DNA of 64,000 nucleotides from Acorus gramineus (GCA_030737835.1 JAUJYN010000030.1:62001-126000), one strand, 5' to 3'; positions 11,338-24,190 are shown, counted from the first letter of the stretch. Program-made: numbers and translations. Notes: generated by a model from the sequence alone, not told the origin.

Positions 11338-13909
11338 TGTTATGCCTGTGTCAGTCGGAGCGTTCTGATTGAAAATTTGGCTACATAATTTTTCTCCAAG
11401 AAGTTATGTATTTCCGAATTGGTATTTGGATTTAATTTTGTTAAAATCCAAGATGAAGAGGTTTAAATATGATTTTATTATGAGATGCTCAGTTTTGAGT
11501 TAGCTTTCGTACAAAAGTGGAATTAGATCAACTGGATTCATGTAGTAAAAGTTATGGGTATTTTTCCAAGTATACCCCGGGGATGAAAAATTCTGGCAGC
11601 AGCCCTGTTCTATGTTTAGCTCTAATGTCGGAATAGCTGGAGGGATTATTTGATCTTGGCATAAACATGAAAGTTGTAGATAATCTTCTTGGCTTTCCAG
11701 TGGACTTTGAATTGTGCAATTCGGAGCTATATTGAGGAAGTTATGGCTGTTCTAGTGAAGCATGTACAGAATTTCTAGTCAAGGACGAATTGGTCATTTG
11801 TATCCCTCCTTTGGATATTTATTTGCCAAAAATATCTCTCTCTCTCTCTCCCTCCCACTCCCCACGTGGGATTCTTGGGTCTCTCTTTCTCTCTTTTCAC
11901 TCCCCCAAGGTGTTTGTGTTATTTCCTCAAAGAGAAGGAGAAGGTGGAGGAGGAAGTGATGGTGAGTGTTTGTGCAAGTAGTTGTTGTTGTTGTTGATTC
12001 TCTTCTCTCAAGCACCCTCTCATATCTTCCCCCCCCCCCCCCGATTTGCAGCCAAGAAGGGCTGGTGAGGAGGGCTGTGGAGGTGGTGGTGGTGGTGGTG
12101 GTTGAGGTGGTCGCGGGTGCATCGAGGGCCCCCGAGTCTCCCCCTTTCATTCCCCCTCCCAAGGTGAGCTCTTCCCCTTCTTTTCTTGGTTTTTCATGGC
12201 TTAGGGGGTTGTGGGGAGGTCATGCATGCTAGGTAATTGGTTTAGGGTGAGTGAGAAGTGTGGAGGAGGGGTTAAAAGGGGATAAAAAAGGGTTAGAGAA
12301 GGCTGGGCGAGCGCAGGTGGGCGCGCAGACGCGCGCGGGCGCGTGCGTGCGAGCGCGCGGGTGCGCGCAGAGTGGGCGCGCGGGTGCGCTCTGGTGCTGG
12401 CGCTAGCGGGGGTGCGCGTGGGGAGTGCGCGCGAGTGCGCGCCGGCAGTGCGCCTGGGCATGTGCCTGGGCGCGCGGCTGGGCACCAGTGCGCGCGCGTG
12501 CTGGGGCATGCGCGGGGCTGCCCAGGGGCTCGGGTAGGTGCTGGGGCACCCGGGCATGCGTGCGTACGCGCGTGCTCGCATGCGTGCGAGCCCGTATGCG
12601 TGCATGTCTAAGTCTTTGGTATTTCTAATGATTTCTAAGTGCTAAATTGTGATGTTACTCACCAAATTTGATGCCCTTACCCAGCAGATCTCGTCAGATG
12701 GGATGCGCGAGGTCCCGGGTAATGGTGAGTGGTTCGATCCAATCCCCCCCCCTCTCGGGATGCGCTCGACGCGCGTAGTCACGCGTCGCGCATCGATGGG
12801 CCCCCCTAGCTATACTACTTGTGTAGATAAGTAGTATGGCCATGCTTAAGCTATAATATGTAGATATCTTGCATGCTAGGCTTATATACATGTATTGTAT
12901 TCATGTATGAATGATTGTGTTGCATGAGCCCCTCTAGTATGGGCATGTATGTTGTAAATGTGTATGGATGTATAGAATATGGCATGTCTTAGGTGGTATT
13001 GTAATACTACTCCCACCATATTAATGGGAATATACAGTATGATTAATTCCTAGTTAATAACGGGCACCTGCCTAATATTCCCTTGCGATAAGACTCGAGG
13101 GCGTGGTGTAGCTGTTGCGCCCATGCTAATGGGGCAAAGCTATGACCAGCTTCATGAGATGATGATCTCTTTCGCCTCTCCCTTTGAACGAACCGAGTAA
13201 GTAGATGCGATTTCCTACTCGACTTAGGTTCGTTTGGAATATTGGCATGCACCTGTTAGTGCGCGAGATCGCGCTTGACCCTTTCTTTTAAGTTGGCGAT
13301 ATCCAACGCATACTTAAGTTAGGCCTTGTGATTAATGACCATGTATGCATGTTGTATGATTTATTATGATGTAAATCCATGTTAGGGAGTGTCCCTATAA
13401 TTATTAGATGATTGTGCATATGGTTCATGCACATAGCTGGATATATTTATATGCGCATGTTAAAAACTAATAGGCCTATCTGAAATAAACGTGGGTATGA
13501 CCCGCTGTCAGGTTGTACCTTATTAGTTAGAGCGCTAGCGATGTAATTGCCCCGTGCATCCGAGCGATGCACTTGTTTGGAATTTAGGAGAATTCAATTA
13601 TCTTATCGAATTGTGAAGCCGGTAGTTGGGGCGTGACACCCCCTGTGTCCGAGCGACGCAACCGTGTGAGAGTACAATAGTGTTCGCTATCATAGATATA
13701 TGATTATCGAGTGTAGTGTTTTTCCATTGGGTTCGCTTTGCGAACATGGAATGTTTACTCCCAATGTCGTCCATGTTGAAGAGGCCCGGGTTGTAGCTGT
13801 CCTGACAGAGGGCTCCCATCCGTAGGTACCACCGATGCATTCGGGAGCGTACTGATCGTGGGAGTATACCAGGTAGAGGCTACCTGGGAGAGGGCTAACG
13901 ATTGATATT

Positions 13910-16900
13910 CAGTCTTCCCTTTTGGGTTTCCTTAAATTTCGAGGACTAAATTTCCTAAGGGGGGAAGAATGTTGTGCCTGTGTCATTTGGAGCGCTCTGT
14001 TTCAAAATTTGGTTACATAATTTTTTTTTCCTAGAAGTTATGTATTTCCCGATTTGGTATTTGGATTTGATTTTATTAATATCCAAGATGGAGAGGTTTA
14101 AATATGATTTTATTATGAGATGCTCAGTTTTGAGTTAGCTTTCGTACAAAAGTGGAATTAGGTCAACTGGATTCATGTAGTAAAAGTTATGGGTATTTTA
14201 CCAAGTATACCCCGGGGATGAAAAATTCTGGCAGCAGCCCTATTCTATGTTTAGCTCTAATTTCGGAATAACTGGAGGATTATTTGATTTTGGCATAAAC
14301 ATGAAAGTTGTAGATAATCTTCTTGGCTTTCCAACGGAATTTGAATTGTGCAATTCGGAGCTATATTGAGGAAGTTATGGCTGTTCTAGTGAAGCATGTA
14401 CAGAATTTCTAAGTCAGGGATGAAATGGTCATTTCCATCCCTCTTTAGATATTTATTTGGGCAAAATATCTTCTCTCTCTCTCTCCCTCCCATTCCCCAC
14501 GTCTAACTCTCTAGGGTCTCTCTTTCTCTCTTTCAAAGCCCCCCCCCCCAGGTGTTTGTGATATTTTCTCAAAGAGAAGGAGATGGTGCAAGTGCATGAC
14601 TAGGTTTGTGCATGTGTGGTAGTTGTTGATCTCCTCTCTCTCAAGCACCTTTTCATGGACTTTCCCTCCCCCTGATTTGCAGCCAAAGGAGGCTGAGGAG
14701 GGCTGAGGAGGTGGTGGTAGTGGTGGTGGTGGTTGAGGTGGTCGCGGGTGCATCGAGGGCCCCTGAGTCTCCCCCTTTCATTCCCCCTCCAAAGGTGAGC
14801 TCTCCCCCTTCTTTTCTTGGTTTTCATGGCATAGGGGGCTGTTAGGGTGTTCATGCATGCTATGCATATGGGTTAGAGTGTGTGTGAGGGGTTAAGGAGG
14901 GTTAAAAAGAGGGTGGGAGAGGTTGGGCGGGCGTTGGGGGCAGTCTGCGCGCGCGCAGACGCGAGCGGGCGCGGGTGCCCGCGGAGTGGGAGCGCGGGTG
15001 CGCGCGGGCGCTGGCGCGAGCCTGCGCGGGTGAGCGCGGGCGCTGGCGCAAGTCTGCGCGCGCGCGGGGAAGTGCGCCTGGGCGTGCGTCTGGGCGGGGG
15101 GCTGGGGGGCAGTACGCGTGCGCGCGTGCGTGCGCGTGCTGGGGCATGCGTGGGGCTGCCCAGGGTCTCGGGTAGGTGCTGGGGCACCCGGGCATGCGTG
15201 CGTATGCGCGTGCTCGCATGCGTGCGAGCCCGTATGCGTGCATGTCTAAGTCTTTGGTATTTCTAATGATTTTTTTAGTGTTAATTGTGATGTTACTCAC
15301 CAAATTTGATGCCCTTACCCTGCAGATCTGGTCGGATGGGATGCGCGAGGTCCCGGGTATGGTGACTGGTTCGATTCCAATCCCCCCCCCCCCTCTAGGG
15401 ATGCGCTCGACACGCGTAGACCCGCGTCGCGCATCGATGGGGCCCCCTAGCTATAATATGTAGATATCTTGTTAATGCATGTTTTGCTATGATATAGCCA
15501 TGCCATGATAGACATTGTATGCTAGGGATATACATCCATGTATCATGTATAGAGGCCCATACATGCCTAGACACCATGTCCCATGCTTGAAAAGCCTTGA
15601 TCTATGCATGTTTCCCATTTAGTTTAATTTAATTAAATCAAAATGAGATTATTTTGGTATAAGCATCCCGTAGAGAATATTATAACCTTGTTGTTATAAT
15701 ATATGTTTCCCCGCATCTTAGTTATGCGCCCTGGAGGAATTCTTGAGAATTCATGACATTAGTAGTGTTAGAAATCGTTGTCGACGGATCCAAGAGGATC
15801 GTATCCGTGTGAGTAGGCTGTTTTCTCCCATTCGTTGGATCCGAGTTGGGACTCCCCGGCGTTGGAAAGCTGTCCTGACAGAGGGCTCCCATCTGTAGAT
15901 ACCTCCGATGCGTTCGGAGGGTGCTGATCGTGGGAGTATACTAGGTAGAGGCTACGCGAAGGAGAGGCTACTAGTGGACCAAGGGTGGAGAGCAGCCTAA
16001 TCTGTCTCAAAAGGCCCATGTCACCCCTAAAGGGTGAGGGTGAGGGTGGGGTGGGTCGACAATGTTACAACCCACTAGCTTGTACAATTACTCCCGTTTA
16101 GGGACTTTAATTATTTTAAGGTTAATATGAGTTGTGTTGGATAGATTGTTGTTATGCCTGTGTTTTGATATCTCGATAAGTGATTATCGGGAGTAGTTGT
16201 TTTTCATTGGGTTCGCTTTGCGAACATGGGATCGTTCTCCCCTTCGTTGGATCCGATGTAGGAACTTCTCAGGATTACAGCTGTCCTGACAGAGGGCTCC
16301 CATCTGTAGGTACTACCGATGCATTCGGGAACGTACTGACCGTGGGAGTATACCAGGTAGAGGCTACAAGGGGAAAGGGCTACCGGTGGACCAAGGGTGT
16401 AGAGCGGTGAGTTGAAGAGGCCGGGTTGTAGCTGTCCTGACAGAGGGCTCCCATCCGTAGGTACCACCGATGCATTCGGAAGCGTACTGATCGTGGGAGT
16501 ATACAAGGTAGAGACTACCCGGGAGAGGGTTAACAAATGATATTGGTGAGGGTGAGGATGAGGCGAAAACACATCGCCGCGTGACCCATTCGTTGTTCGA
16601 CCGTTCCCATAGTTGTTCGGTCCGGTCTCGTAATCGATGTTCAAGGACATCATTGGACAATTATCTAGATGTAGATGATCCAGTAGTGTTGTGTAGACTA
16701 GTAATTCCGGGTCTCTTTGACCGACGCTATGGTCTCTCCCCAAAAGTCCCAAGAGTCTCCCTCCGGGAGTGAGGGTGAGGGTGAGGTGGGTCGCGTTGCC
16801 GCGTGGCCTTGTTATCCATGGGTTTCCACCCATGTTTTCCTTGAAAGGAAAGTGCTTATGTATTGAACTGTCGTATGGTGATTGGTTTCCAGCCACTCAC

Positions 16901-17323
16901 TGAGCTTGTAGCTCACCCCTCGCATACTATTTCTTTTCAGAGGCAGTGTTGGGCGTGGAGTTGGAGCTTCCCTGTGGCGTGGTCTTATGGGCGTGGAGCG
17001 TTCTTCCGGCGGGTGGCGAGTGCGAGGCTGTCAGCATTCCTAGAGTCATTGTATGTATTGTAAATCGTGCATGTGGCACAGGTTGTATTTTCTTTGGTCT
17101 AGACTTGCCTCTCACAGGACAGTGATTGTGTATTCGAGTCTGTAATAATATTTTTGATTTACAGACATTGTTTATATATTATGCTTCCGCTTTTCAGTCA
17201 GTTATCATTATCCTTGCTTTGCCACCTTGTGTGTTGTTGTTGGAGTCTTTATTGACCTCAGGTATTGATAGCTGATATTTTATTATTGCCACGTCTCAGG
17301 GACGGCCGCCCTGGGGCGTGACA
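13910..17323 (+). mobile_element. Nested 3' end of a Tekay/Del-like element with a full 3354-bp LTR
   Basis: Begins with about 60 bp of the internal 3' end typical of Tekay/Del, including the purine-rich tract, followed by a complete LTR from TGTTGTGCC at 13970 to GGGGCGTGACA at 17323. That LTR is 3354 bp, the same length as the solo LTR at 3056-6409. It carries its own CpG-rich tract (about 14900-15240) and G-rich (GGGTGA) clusters near 16040, 16545 and 16770. It lies inside the LTR 11338-18310, so it arrived later. Only the 3' end of the element is present. Confidence 0.82.
13957..13969 (+). other. Polypurine tract of the nested Tekay-like element
   Basis: AAGGGGGGAAGAA directly abuts the TG of the LTR at 13970. 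In Ty3/Gypsy elements this RNase-H-resistant tract primes plus-strand DNA synthesis, and its position fixes the LTR start and the + orientation. Confidence 0.88.
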
Positions 17324-18310
17324 GTTCTCCCCTTCGTCGGATCCGATGTAGGAACTCCCCGGCGTTGGGAAAGCTATCCTGACAGAGGGCTCCGTAGGTA
17401 CCACCGATGCGTTTGAAAGCGTACTGATCGTGGGAGTATACCAGGTAGAGGCTACGTGGGGGAAAGGGCTACTGGTGGACCAAGGGTGTAGAGCAGTCTA
17501 AGTCTCTTCCAAAAGTCCTATGTCACCTCTAAGGGGTGAGGGTGAGGATGAGGTGAAGACACATCGCCGCGTGACCCATTCGTTGTTCGTCCGTTCCCAT
17601 AGTTGTTGGGTCCGGTTGTGTATCGATGTTGAAAGACATCGTTGGGCGGTTAACTCGATGTAGATGATCCAGTAGTGTTGTGTAAACCAGTAATCCCGGG
17701 TCTCCTCGACCAACGGTATGGTCTCTCCCTAAAAGTCCCAAGAGTCTCCCTCCGGGAGTGAGGGTGAGGGTGAGGTTGGTCGCGCTGCGCGCGACCCTGT
17801 TATACATGGGTTTCCACCCTTGTTTTCCTTGAAATGAAAGTGCTTATGTATTGAACTGTTGTATGGTGATTGGTTTCCAGCCACTCACTGAGCTTGTAGC
17901 TCACCCCTCGCATACTGTTTCTTTTCAGGGGTAGTGTTGGGCGTGGAGTTGGAGTTTTCCTATGGCGTGGTCTTATGGGCGTGGAGCGTTCTTCCGACGG
18001 ATGGCGAGTGCGAGGCTGTCAGCAGTCCTAGAGTCATTGTATGTATTGTAAATCGTGCATGTGGCACAGGTTGTATTTTCTTTGGTCTAGACTTGGCTCT
18101 CACAGGATAGTGATTGTGTATTCGAGTATGTAATAATTTTTTTGATTTACAGACATTGTGTATATTATGCTTTCGCTTTTCAGTCAGTTATCATTATCCT
18201 TGCTTTACCACCTTGTGTGTTGTTGTTGGAGTCTTTATTTGACCTCAGGTATTGATAGCTGATATTTTATTATTGCCACGTCTCGGGGACGGCCGCCCTG
18301 GGGCGTGACA

Positions 18311-19337
18311 AATCCGCCATCCTTATTGTTGTGATCTCCCTCCTTTCATCTCGAAGTTCTAAGTCTTGCATCATCCGACCATCATTCCCTGCTTGATCAA
18401 AGCCCTGGGTTTAGTGGGTGGGTAAGTAGGTCTTGACTGGCAGAACAGCTTCAATTCTGAATGCTAGTGAGAAGGGGGTCTCTCCCGTAGACCTTCGTGA
18501 GGTGGTCTGGAAGGACCAGAGGACTGAAGGAAGTTCGTCGACCTATTTCCCTTTCACACTGTCTAGCCTTTTCTTTAAACCATCTAGGATAGTTCAGTTC
18601 GTGATTTCAGCTTGTCCTTGCTCTAGGGATATCACGGAGTGGAAAAATGGTGCTGTATCTTCAAATCTTCGTAGAACTCCTTTATCCGGGCACTGTCAAA
18701 TTGCTTGCCATTATCTGAGATGATGGAGTGCGGAACTCCAAAGCGACACACTATTTCTTTCCACAAGAAGGCCTTAACCTCGGTATTCCTGATTCTTGCC
18801 AGAGGCACCGCTTCGACCCATTTAGTGAAGTAATCAGTGGCTATCAGAAGGAAGCGTTTTTGCCGAGATGCCATGGGCATAGGTCCGATAATATCCAGTC
18901 CCCATTGGGCAAATGGTTAAGGGCTCTTGAGTGGAACAAGGTGTGCTGCTGGTTGGTGAATGAGTGTGCCGAATCTTTGGCAATTTTTGCATTTCCAAAC
19001 AAGGTCTGCGGAATCTCTTTTTAAGCTGGCCAGAAATACCCGATTGATAATGCCCGGAGGGCTAGTGACCGAGATCCGATGTGTCCCCCACACAAACCCA
19101 AGTGGAGCGTGTTCAGCATCCGTTGCGCCTCTTGGGTCCAACGCATCTTAAATAAGGTCCCTGAAAAATCCTTTTATAGAGGATTCCCATAGATGACATC
19201 CAAAACCTGGCCGCTCTCTGTTTGAGCTTTCTGGCCTCAAATTTACTTTCTGGCAGGAATCATTCCGAGAGGTGCCATTTGATGTCCGTCATCCAGCTGG
19301 GTCAGTCTTCCGCGAAGGAAGCCATTAAGACTTGATC
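18311..19337 (-). mobile_element. Tat RNase H/integrase region, right arm (fossil)
   Basis: Continues the integrase interrupted at 11337. The minus strand gives, from high to low coordinates, the end of RNase H and the integrase zinc finger (CENCQRF-like, here CKNCQRFGTLIHQPAAHLVP; 19141-18917) and the core (ATDYFTKWVEAVPLA, FGVPHSIISDNGKQFDSA; 18880-18632). Integrase similarity continues to 18316. The wording is Tat-lineage. Broken. Confidence 0.87.
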
Positions 19338-19737
19338 AGCTTGCCTTGCAGGGTGATCATATCACGGTATGGAATCTCCACGTGGCCTCATAATCCCTTG
19401 ACATGTGGCTCCTAGGGATCATGATCATACGATAACCGTTCTTCTAACGACCTGTCCTTTTCCAGTGTCAAGGAATATTCCCTTCACTTAACCGTTCTTC
19501 TGCAGAGGAGGGCCCTATGGCCGACCTGCCTTTTACTCAGGCATTGTCCTTTGGTCGGCTTAATCATAAGGTTGGGCAATGTTTGACTCCCATCCTAAGA
19601 CTAACAACGTATGGTTGCCTTTTTAGGTCAAGCTTAATCATCTGCCCGACCTTCGAAGGAAAGCGGATTTATTCGAGCCGTTGGTGAATTTTTGGGCCCA
19701 TGGGCTCTCCTTCCTCTAGCCCATATTTTTACCAACA
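19338..19737 (-). mobile_element. Tat LTR, partial
   Basis: Matches the start of the LTRs at 20255-21007 and 28760-29502. Its LTR start reads TGTTGGTAAAAATATGGGC on the minus strand at 19737, nearly identical to 28760. It joins directly to the RNase H/integrase fossil on its left. Confidence 0.8.
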
Positions 19738-20254
19738 GGGGCTACTCCTAGTCCAGCCCTTGTGCTTATTTGACATTGACTAATTCGGTCACTTACAATA
19801 ATAATAGAGAATCTCATTAAATAATGATGTAGGGGAATTTATGATGACAACAAGAGGCTTATTTGGGCGTTTTTTCTTATTTAAATATGAAAATTTTATT
19901 CTCTTTCAATAGAGCGTATTATTTTTAAGGGCAATTTATAAAAATAACCTTATGGTTTTGAATATTAGTAAAAATAGCACCTCGAATCCAATATTTGCAA
20001 ATTCTAGCATTGGACCCGGTCAGCGCTATCACATCACCACTGATTTTTTTTCCTTTTAAAAACTAGAGGCATCATATACACATGATGTCTCCTTCGTTTT
20101 AGTTTTTTTTTTATAACTAGATACGCCATATATATGACGCCACTTTTGTTTTTATAATATTTACGAGAATGAGAAAAATCATAGAAGATTTGTTTCTCTT
20201 TATCACCATCTTTTTCAGGGTCCATATGCCATGGTGCTATTTTTGTTTTACTAT
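19738..20254. other. Spacer: about 60 bp pre-LTR Tat sequence, then AT-rich DNA
   Basis: 19738-19797 matches the sequence just outside the LTR at 21008-21070. 19798-20254 is AT-rich, with no match elsewhere in the window and no coding signal; it has two short inverted motifs (GGCATCATATACACATGATG at about 20067 and the like near 20125). ACTAT at 20250-20254 adjoins the LTR. Confidence 0.6.
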
Positions 20255-21007
20255 TGTGGGGGATGGAATCCGGTTCTCCCCTCTTGGGCTGGATCTTCGC
20301 TAATCCGGGCTTTGGATGTATACCCGAGATGGTGTGGGCTGGTTCTTCCCTTCGCATCAGTTCATCACCGCCTGCAGCCTCCCTGATCGTATGGCTCCTC
20401 CTTCCTTCCCCTACGGCTTTGGGTACCTGAAACTCACACCAGTATGGTGGCAGCTAACGCCCCTCCAACGCTCAAGTCAGTAATCTCTCCCTTTAGGGAA
20501 GAAGAGGAACTTAGAGTCATTTAGTCTTAGTAGGAGAGAGAGTCAGTATTTGCATACCTTACAAAGGAGGGGAAATCTCCCCTTTTATACTTCATAAGGG
20601 CGTGTTGAGCTCAGCCTTGTGGGGTAATCATATCGCGATATGGAATCTCCACGTGGCCTCAGGATCCTTGGACATGTGGCTCCTAGGGATCATCATACCA
20701 TAACCGTTCTTTTGACAACCTGTCCTTTTCCATTGTCAGGGAATATTTGCTTTACTAACCGTTCTTCTTGCAGGGGAGGGCCCTATGGCTGACTTGCCTT
20801 TTACTCGGGCATTGCCCTTTGGTCGGCTTAACCTTATGGTCGGGCGATGTTTGACTCTCGTCCTGAGACGAATCGGCGTATGGTTTCCCTTTTAAGGTCG
20901 GGCTTGATCATCTGCCTGACCTTTGACGGAAGGCGGGATTATACAAGCCGTTAGTGGAATTTCAGGCCCATGGGCTCTCCTTCCTTTGGCCCACATTTTT
21001 ATTAACA
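20255..21007 (-). mobile_element. Tat LTR, full (753 bp), left end of second palindrome
   Basis: On the minus strand it runs from TGTTAATAAAAATGTGGGCC (21007) to CCCCCACA (20255). It matches 28760-29502 in reverse, including the promoter region and the CTGACTTGAGCG segment. The terminal TG/CA and the match to the other LTR fix both ends. It is the 3' LTR of a minus-strand Tat half-element whose antisense ORFs follow at 21442-24190. Confidence 0.85.
20583..20589 (-). promoter_or_regulatory. TATA box of the Tat LTR (20255-21007)
   Basis: TATAAAA on the minus strand in the context AAGTATAAAAGGGGAG, a strong plant consensus, conserved at 29168-29174 in the partner LTR. Transcription would run toward 20255. 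Confidence 0.75.
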
Positions 21008-22945
21008 TGGGGCTGCTCCTAGCCCAGCCCTTATGCCTATTTGACATTGACTAATTTGGTCACTTACAAATGCCCCCTTCTTTTGGGCTCTCAATTTCTT
21101 AGGGGCCCAGAAGAATTGATCTGGGGAAGCCTACCAGACTGAACGACTTGCCCATTAAGCCTTTCGCGTCGAATAGATTTGGGCGCTGGGCCCGATGGCT
21201 TACGCCTGTGACAGTTGTCACTTTCTCGAGTTGCCCTCTTCATTTAGTACCATTTACTGGGGGGGAATAACTTCCAGATTTTAATTTTGCCGCCTCGTCT
21301 TCTTAGATCGACAGCAGCGGTTAGGGTTTTGGTCCTGATCCCTTATATACGCTCTTCTGCTGTTGAGTTTTTACTTCCATAGGACTTTCTTTCTCATAGG
21401 TTTTGTCTAGCTTGTTTTTCCACTCTTATTCCCTACTTAAAATGGCCAACTTTCTCGACAGCCTTGTCATTGAGAAGTATACCGGGGAAATGCCCCCCCA
21501 ACCAGACCCCGAAACCCTCCTCTATTCCGGCCAGATTGAGGTTGGCATGATTACCTTCCTGTTATCTTTACTGATAATGGAATTTCTGAGCTTCTTCGGC
21601 CTTCACCCTCTCAAGCTTGTCCTGAGCGCCTATCACATTTGGTGGTAGTTACTACCCTCAATCGTGCTTGTGGCATCAACCTTGGCCTGAGCGAGGTGCG
21701 GAGCTTCTATGCGCTGAAGTTCCTCAATGGAGAAGGCCGGATGTTCTACCTGGCGCGGAGGTCGGCTTCGCGGGAGCTGATCAAGGATGCGCAAGAGTTC
21801 GTCTATGATTGGCGGTCCAAACTCTTCAAGATTCAAGGCGCGTGGGCCCCCGAAGGTTGCACGTTTTGCGTTCCGCTCCATTGGAGGGACTCTCCCCTGG
21901 GATCTGGTTGGTCTTTCTCCTTGGCGTCAACCGCTTTGCTTTTTTTTTTTTAATGTCCTCTTTTTGCAAGTGAATCGTCTCTCAATGCGTGCCCTCCTCA
22001 AGAGAGTCTCCGCATGGGGGACATCGATCGCGCCCTAAGTTTTTGGGAGAGGAGTTAGAAATCTTTATTAGGTGGCGCCCCTGTCAACCCTGGCGTGGTG
22101 CCTTCCCCGTCCCCTCTGCCATCTTCAAGCAGGGGTGTCTGTCCCAGAGCCTCTTCCTTATCTCGGGGTGAGAAGTCCAGTTCATCGTCCGTCAGCGGGG
22201 GCGCGTTGAGGAGGTCGAATCGTCGTCGTAAGGTGGCGGTTAGGTCAGCTGTGCCTTACAACCGCCCGATCCAGATTGAGGAGGAGGAAGAGGAGGAGGA
22301 AGATGCTTTTCTCAAGGATGGCGGTTTTCTGAGTCATCAAGCTTCCCCACCTGTCACGAGTCATCAAGCTTCCCCACCTCTCATGAGTAGTCAAGCTTCC
22401 CCACCTCTCGTGAGTCATCAAGCTTCCCCGCCCACGGCCTCTGGAGAGCGAGCCCGGGGAGAGGAAGGACCCCGCGAGGGTGAATATCCCCGAATAGAAG
22501 ATCATGCCGGGCGTTCCTGGGGCTTTCCGGGGGCTGTTGGAGAGCCTTGTGTGGCGGGCGTCCGGTTGTACCCTCAGTCCCAACCTCCCTCGGCCTGCGG
22601 CTGGCGATCGCCCTCTAACTGATGCTCAGTTCGTGGTGCCCCCTGCTCTTTTCTGCAAGGCTAGCCTCGCTGCCTGGGGACACGTCACTGCCGCTGGGAG
22701 GGAGCTCGATAGGCTGAGGCGCCTTGTCGAAGAGGAGGAGGAGGAGCGATTCGGCAACTTCTCTACTGGTTTCCATGCCGGTTTCATGGCTACTCGAGGT
22801 GGTGAAGCCTTTCCCTCCTCGGTCCAGTTGAGAGGTGTGTACGATCTCTCTCTCTATGAGAGACGTCATGGCCACTTTGCGGAGGATGCGCCGAGCGCCT
22901 CAGCTCGGACTGACCCTTCTACTTCTCGCCCTCATCAGTGAGAAG
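21008..22945 (+). mobile_element. Tat antisense extra ORF a, left copy, with pre-LTR region (fossil)
   Basis: 21008-21441 is noncoding pre-LTR sequence. The coding part starts with ATG at 21442 (MANFLDSLVIEKYTGEMPPQ) and continues through a globular domain with GEGRMFYLARRSASRELI and YDWRSKLFKIQG to about 21905. A T-rich stretch at about 21909-21970 looks like an intron. Then follows a low-complexity part with an acidic run and short SHQASPP repeats (about 22320-22440) and a C-terminal part ending near 22941 (YDLSLYERRHGHFAED). The first domain resembles the plant family annotated as putative gypsy-type transposon (Transposase_28); function unknown. The ORF is antisense to its own minus-strand element. 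Inverted copy: 26880-28311. Confidence 0.7.
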
Positions 22946-23753
22946 ATGCCAATACGTGACTCCTTGCACCCATCCATTCTTATTCGAATAGATGCTTCAA
23001 TCTCGCTTTTATTTTTGTTTTTTGTAAAAATTTTTCCAGGCTGCGTCCTGCGTACACTTTGTCCTTTATCGTGACTTTGTACTTCAAACTTCCTCCTATG
23101 TTGAATGTTTATGCTTATCTTATAAGATTATACTTCGCCATAGATTTGGTTCACATTGTTGTGCCTCGCCCTTGCATTCTTCTTTCTTGCATACCTTAAC
23201 CCTGCAGGTTGTTTTTTGAAAAGATCAGAGTTGTCAAGTCGGGCTTAAAGTGAGCCCGCTCTCTCTTGGTCAGGCATTGTCGATTCAACTTTTTTTTTGC
23301 CGACTTCTGAAGGTCACGCTTTTCAATGTTGGGTTGACAGGTTAGTGGAAATCGCAGCCGTTCGATCCTCCAGCTCATCAGTCTGAACGTGGTCTTGTGG
23401 GGTTTGGTCCTCACGATTCTTCGTATCTTTTGGTGTCAGAGGCCTGTGAGCTTTCTTACACGTGGTGCTTTAGCGGGATATTTAAGGTGTTTTGAAATCG
23501 CTCTCATGATTAGGGTTGCCGTTTCTCCTTCCCGAGGTGCCAAACGTCGAATCTCGGGTAGTCAAAAGGGTGCACCGTTTCTACAGCGCGGCTGACGTCC
23601 TTTTAAATAGGGATCTATCATCCTGACGAAGAGGTAACCAAGCCCTTCATCTTCATATCGAGGTATCGTACTTTCTCTCTCCTGTTGAGTCTGTTCTTCA
23701 TTTTTTAGGAAGGATCCTTTACCTCGTCTTTCATCTTTATTTGCCTTTCCATT
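22946..23753. other. Noncoding spacer between two Tat antisense ORFs
   Basis: No coding signal. The stretch is mirrored by 26069-26879, so it belongs to the element. The end, about 23590-23750, precedes the next ORF and holds a CT-rich patch. Confidence 0.6.
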
Positions 23754-24190
23754 ATGAAAACATCGATCTCTAAGTCCCTTCATGGCCTTAGGAGCATGTT
23801 TGAAATCGTTGAGTCGGTAGGCATGGCATGGTCGGATTTTGACTCGTTTCCTATTCCCCTAGATAGCATGAACCACTCGTGTATGTATGTGTATCCTTCC
23901 CACATAGCTAGGGGTGCCCTAACGGTGCCGTTCCCTCCACTCGTAAGGAAGTTCTTGTCGACTTTTGACCTCAACCCAACACAATGCAACCCCAACTTCT
24001 TCAGGGTTTTAATGTGCTATGTGGCGCTAAATCGGGAGCTTAGGTGTCCTCAAAATTATGTATACTTACAAAATTAGGAAATTCGGTAAGGGCTATCACT
24101 TCAGGGCTAGGAATTCCAAAGAGAAATTGATAGATGACCTGCCAGACTCCGATAAGGGTTGGTTCGAGAGTAAGCTGATTATTCTATCCG
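23754..24190 (+). mobile_element. Tat antisense extra ORF b, N-terminal domain, left copy (fossil)
   Basis: The + strand codes MKTSISKSLHGLRSMFEIV at 23754, then VPFPPLVRKFLSTFDLNPTQ, NFFRVLMCYVALNRELR and a typical LPDSDKGWFESKLIILSGD ending. This is the Transposase_28-type pattern found in Tat additional ORFs; no biochemical role is known. Its inverted partner is 25619-26068. The arms of the palindrome stop matching near 24117. Confidence 0.7.

Larger units (their letters stand above)
11338..18310 (+). mobile_element. Solo Tekay/Del-like LTR, subfamily A, itself split by a second copy
   Basis: Starts TGTTATGCCTGTGTC at 11338 and ends GGGGCGTGACA at 18310, flanked by exact AATCC at 11333-11337 and 18311-18315. 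The outer LTR is in two parts, 11338 to about 13909 and 17324-18310, together about 3.56 kb; between them lies a second, separately bounded copy (13910-17323). The outer part carries the CT-rich run near 11836, a CpG-rich tract at about 12301-12600 and the LTR tail with GGGTGAGGGTGAGG. LTR promoters normally drive element transcription; I could not place a TATA box here with confidence. Younger than the Tat integrase it interrupts. Confidence 0.88.

Noticed and set aside
12201-12605. Open frames on both strands in a GC-rich block
   Set aside because: Alternating CG/CA sequence inside a Tekay-like LTR; mirrored spurious frames occur in every copy (5540-5880, 14900-15240, 34190-34480).
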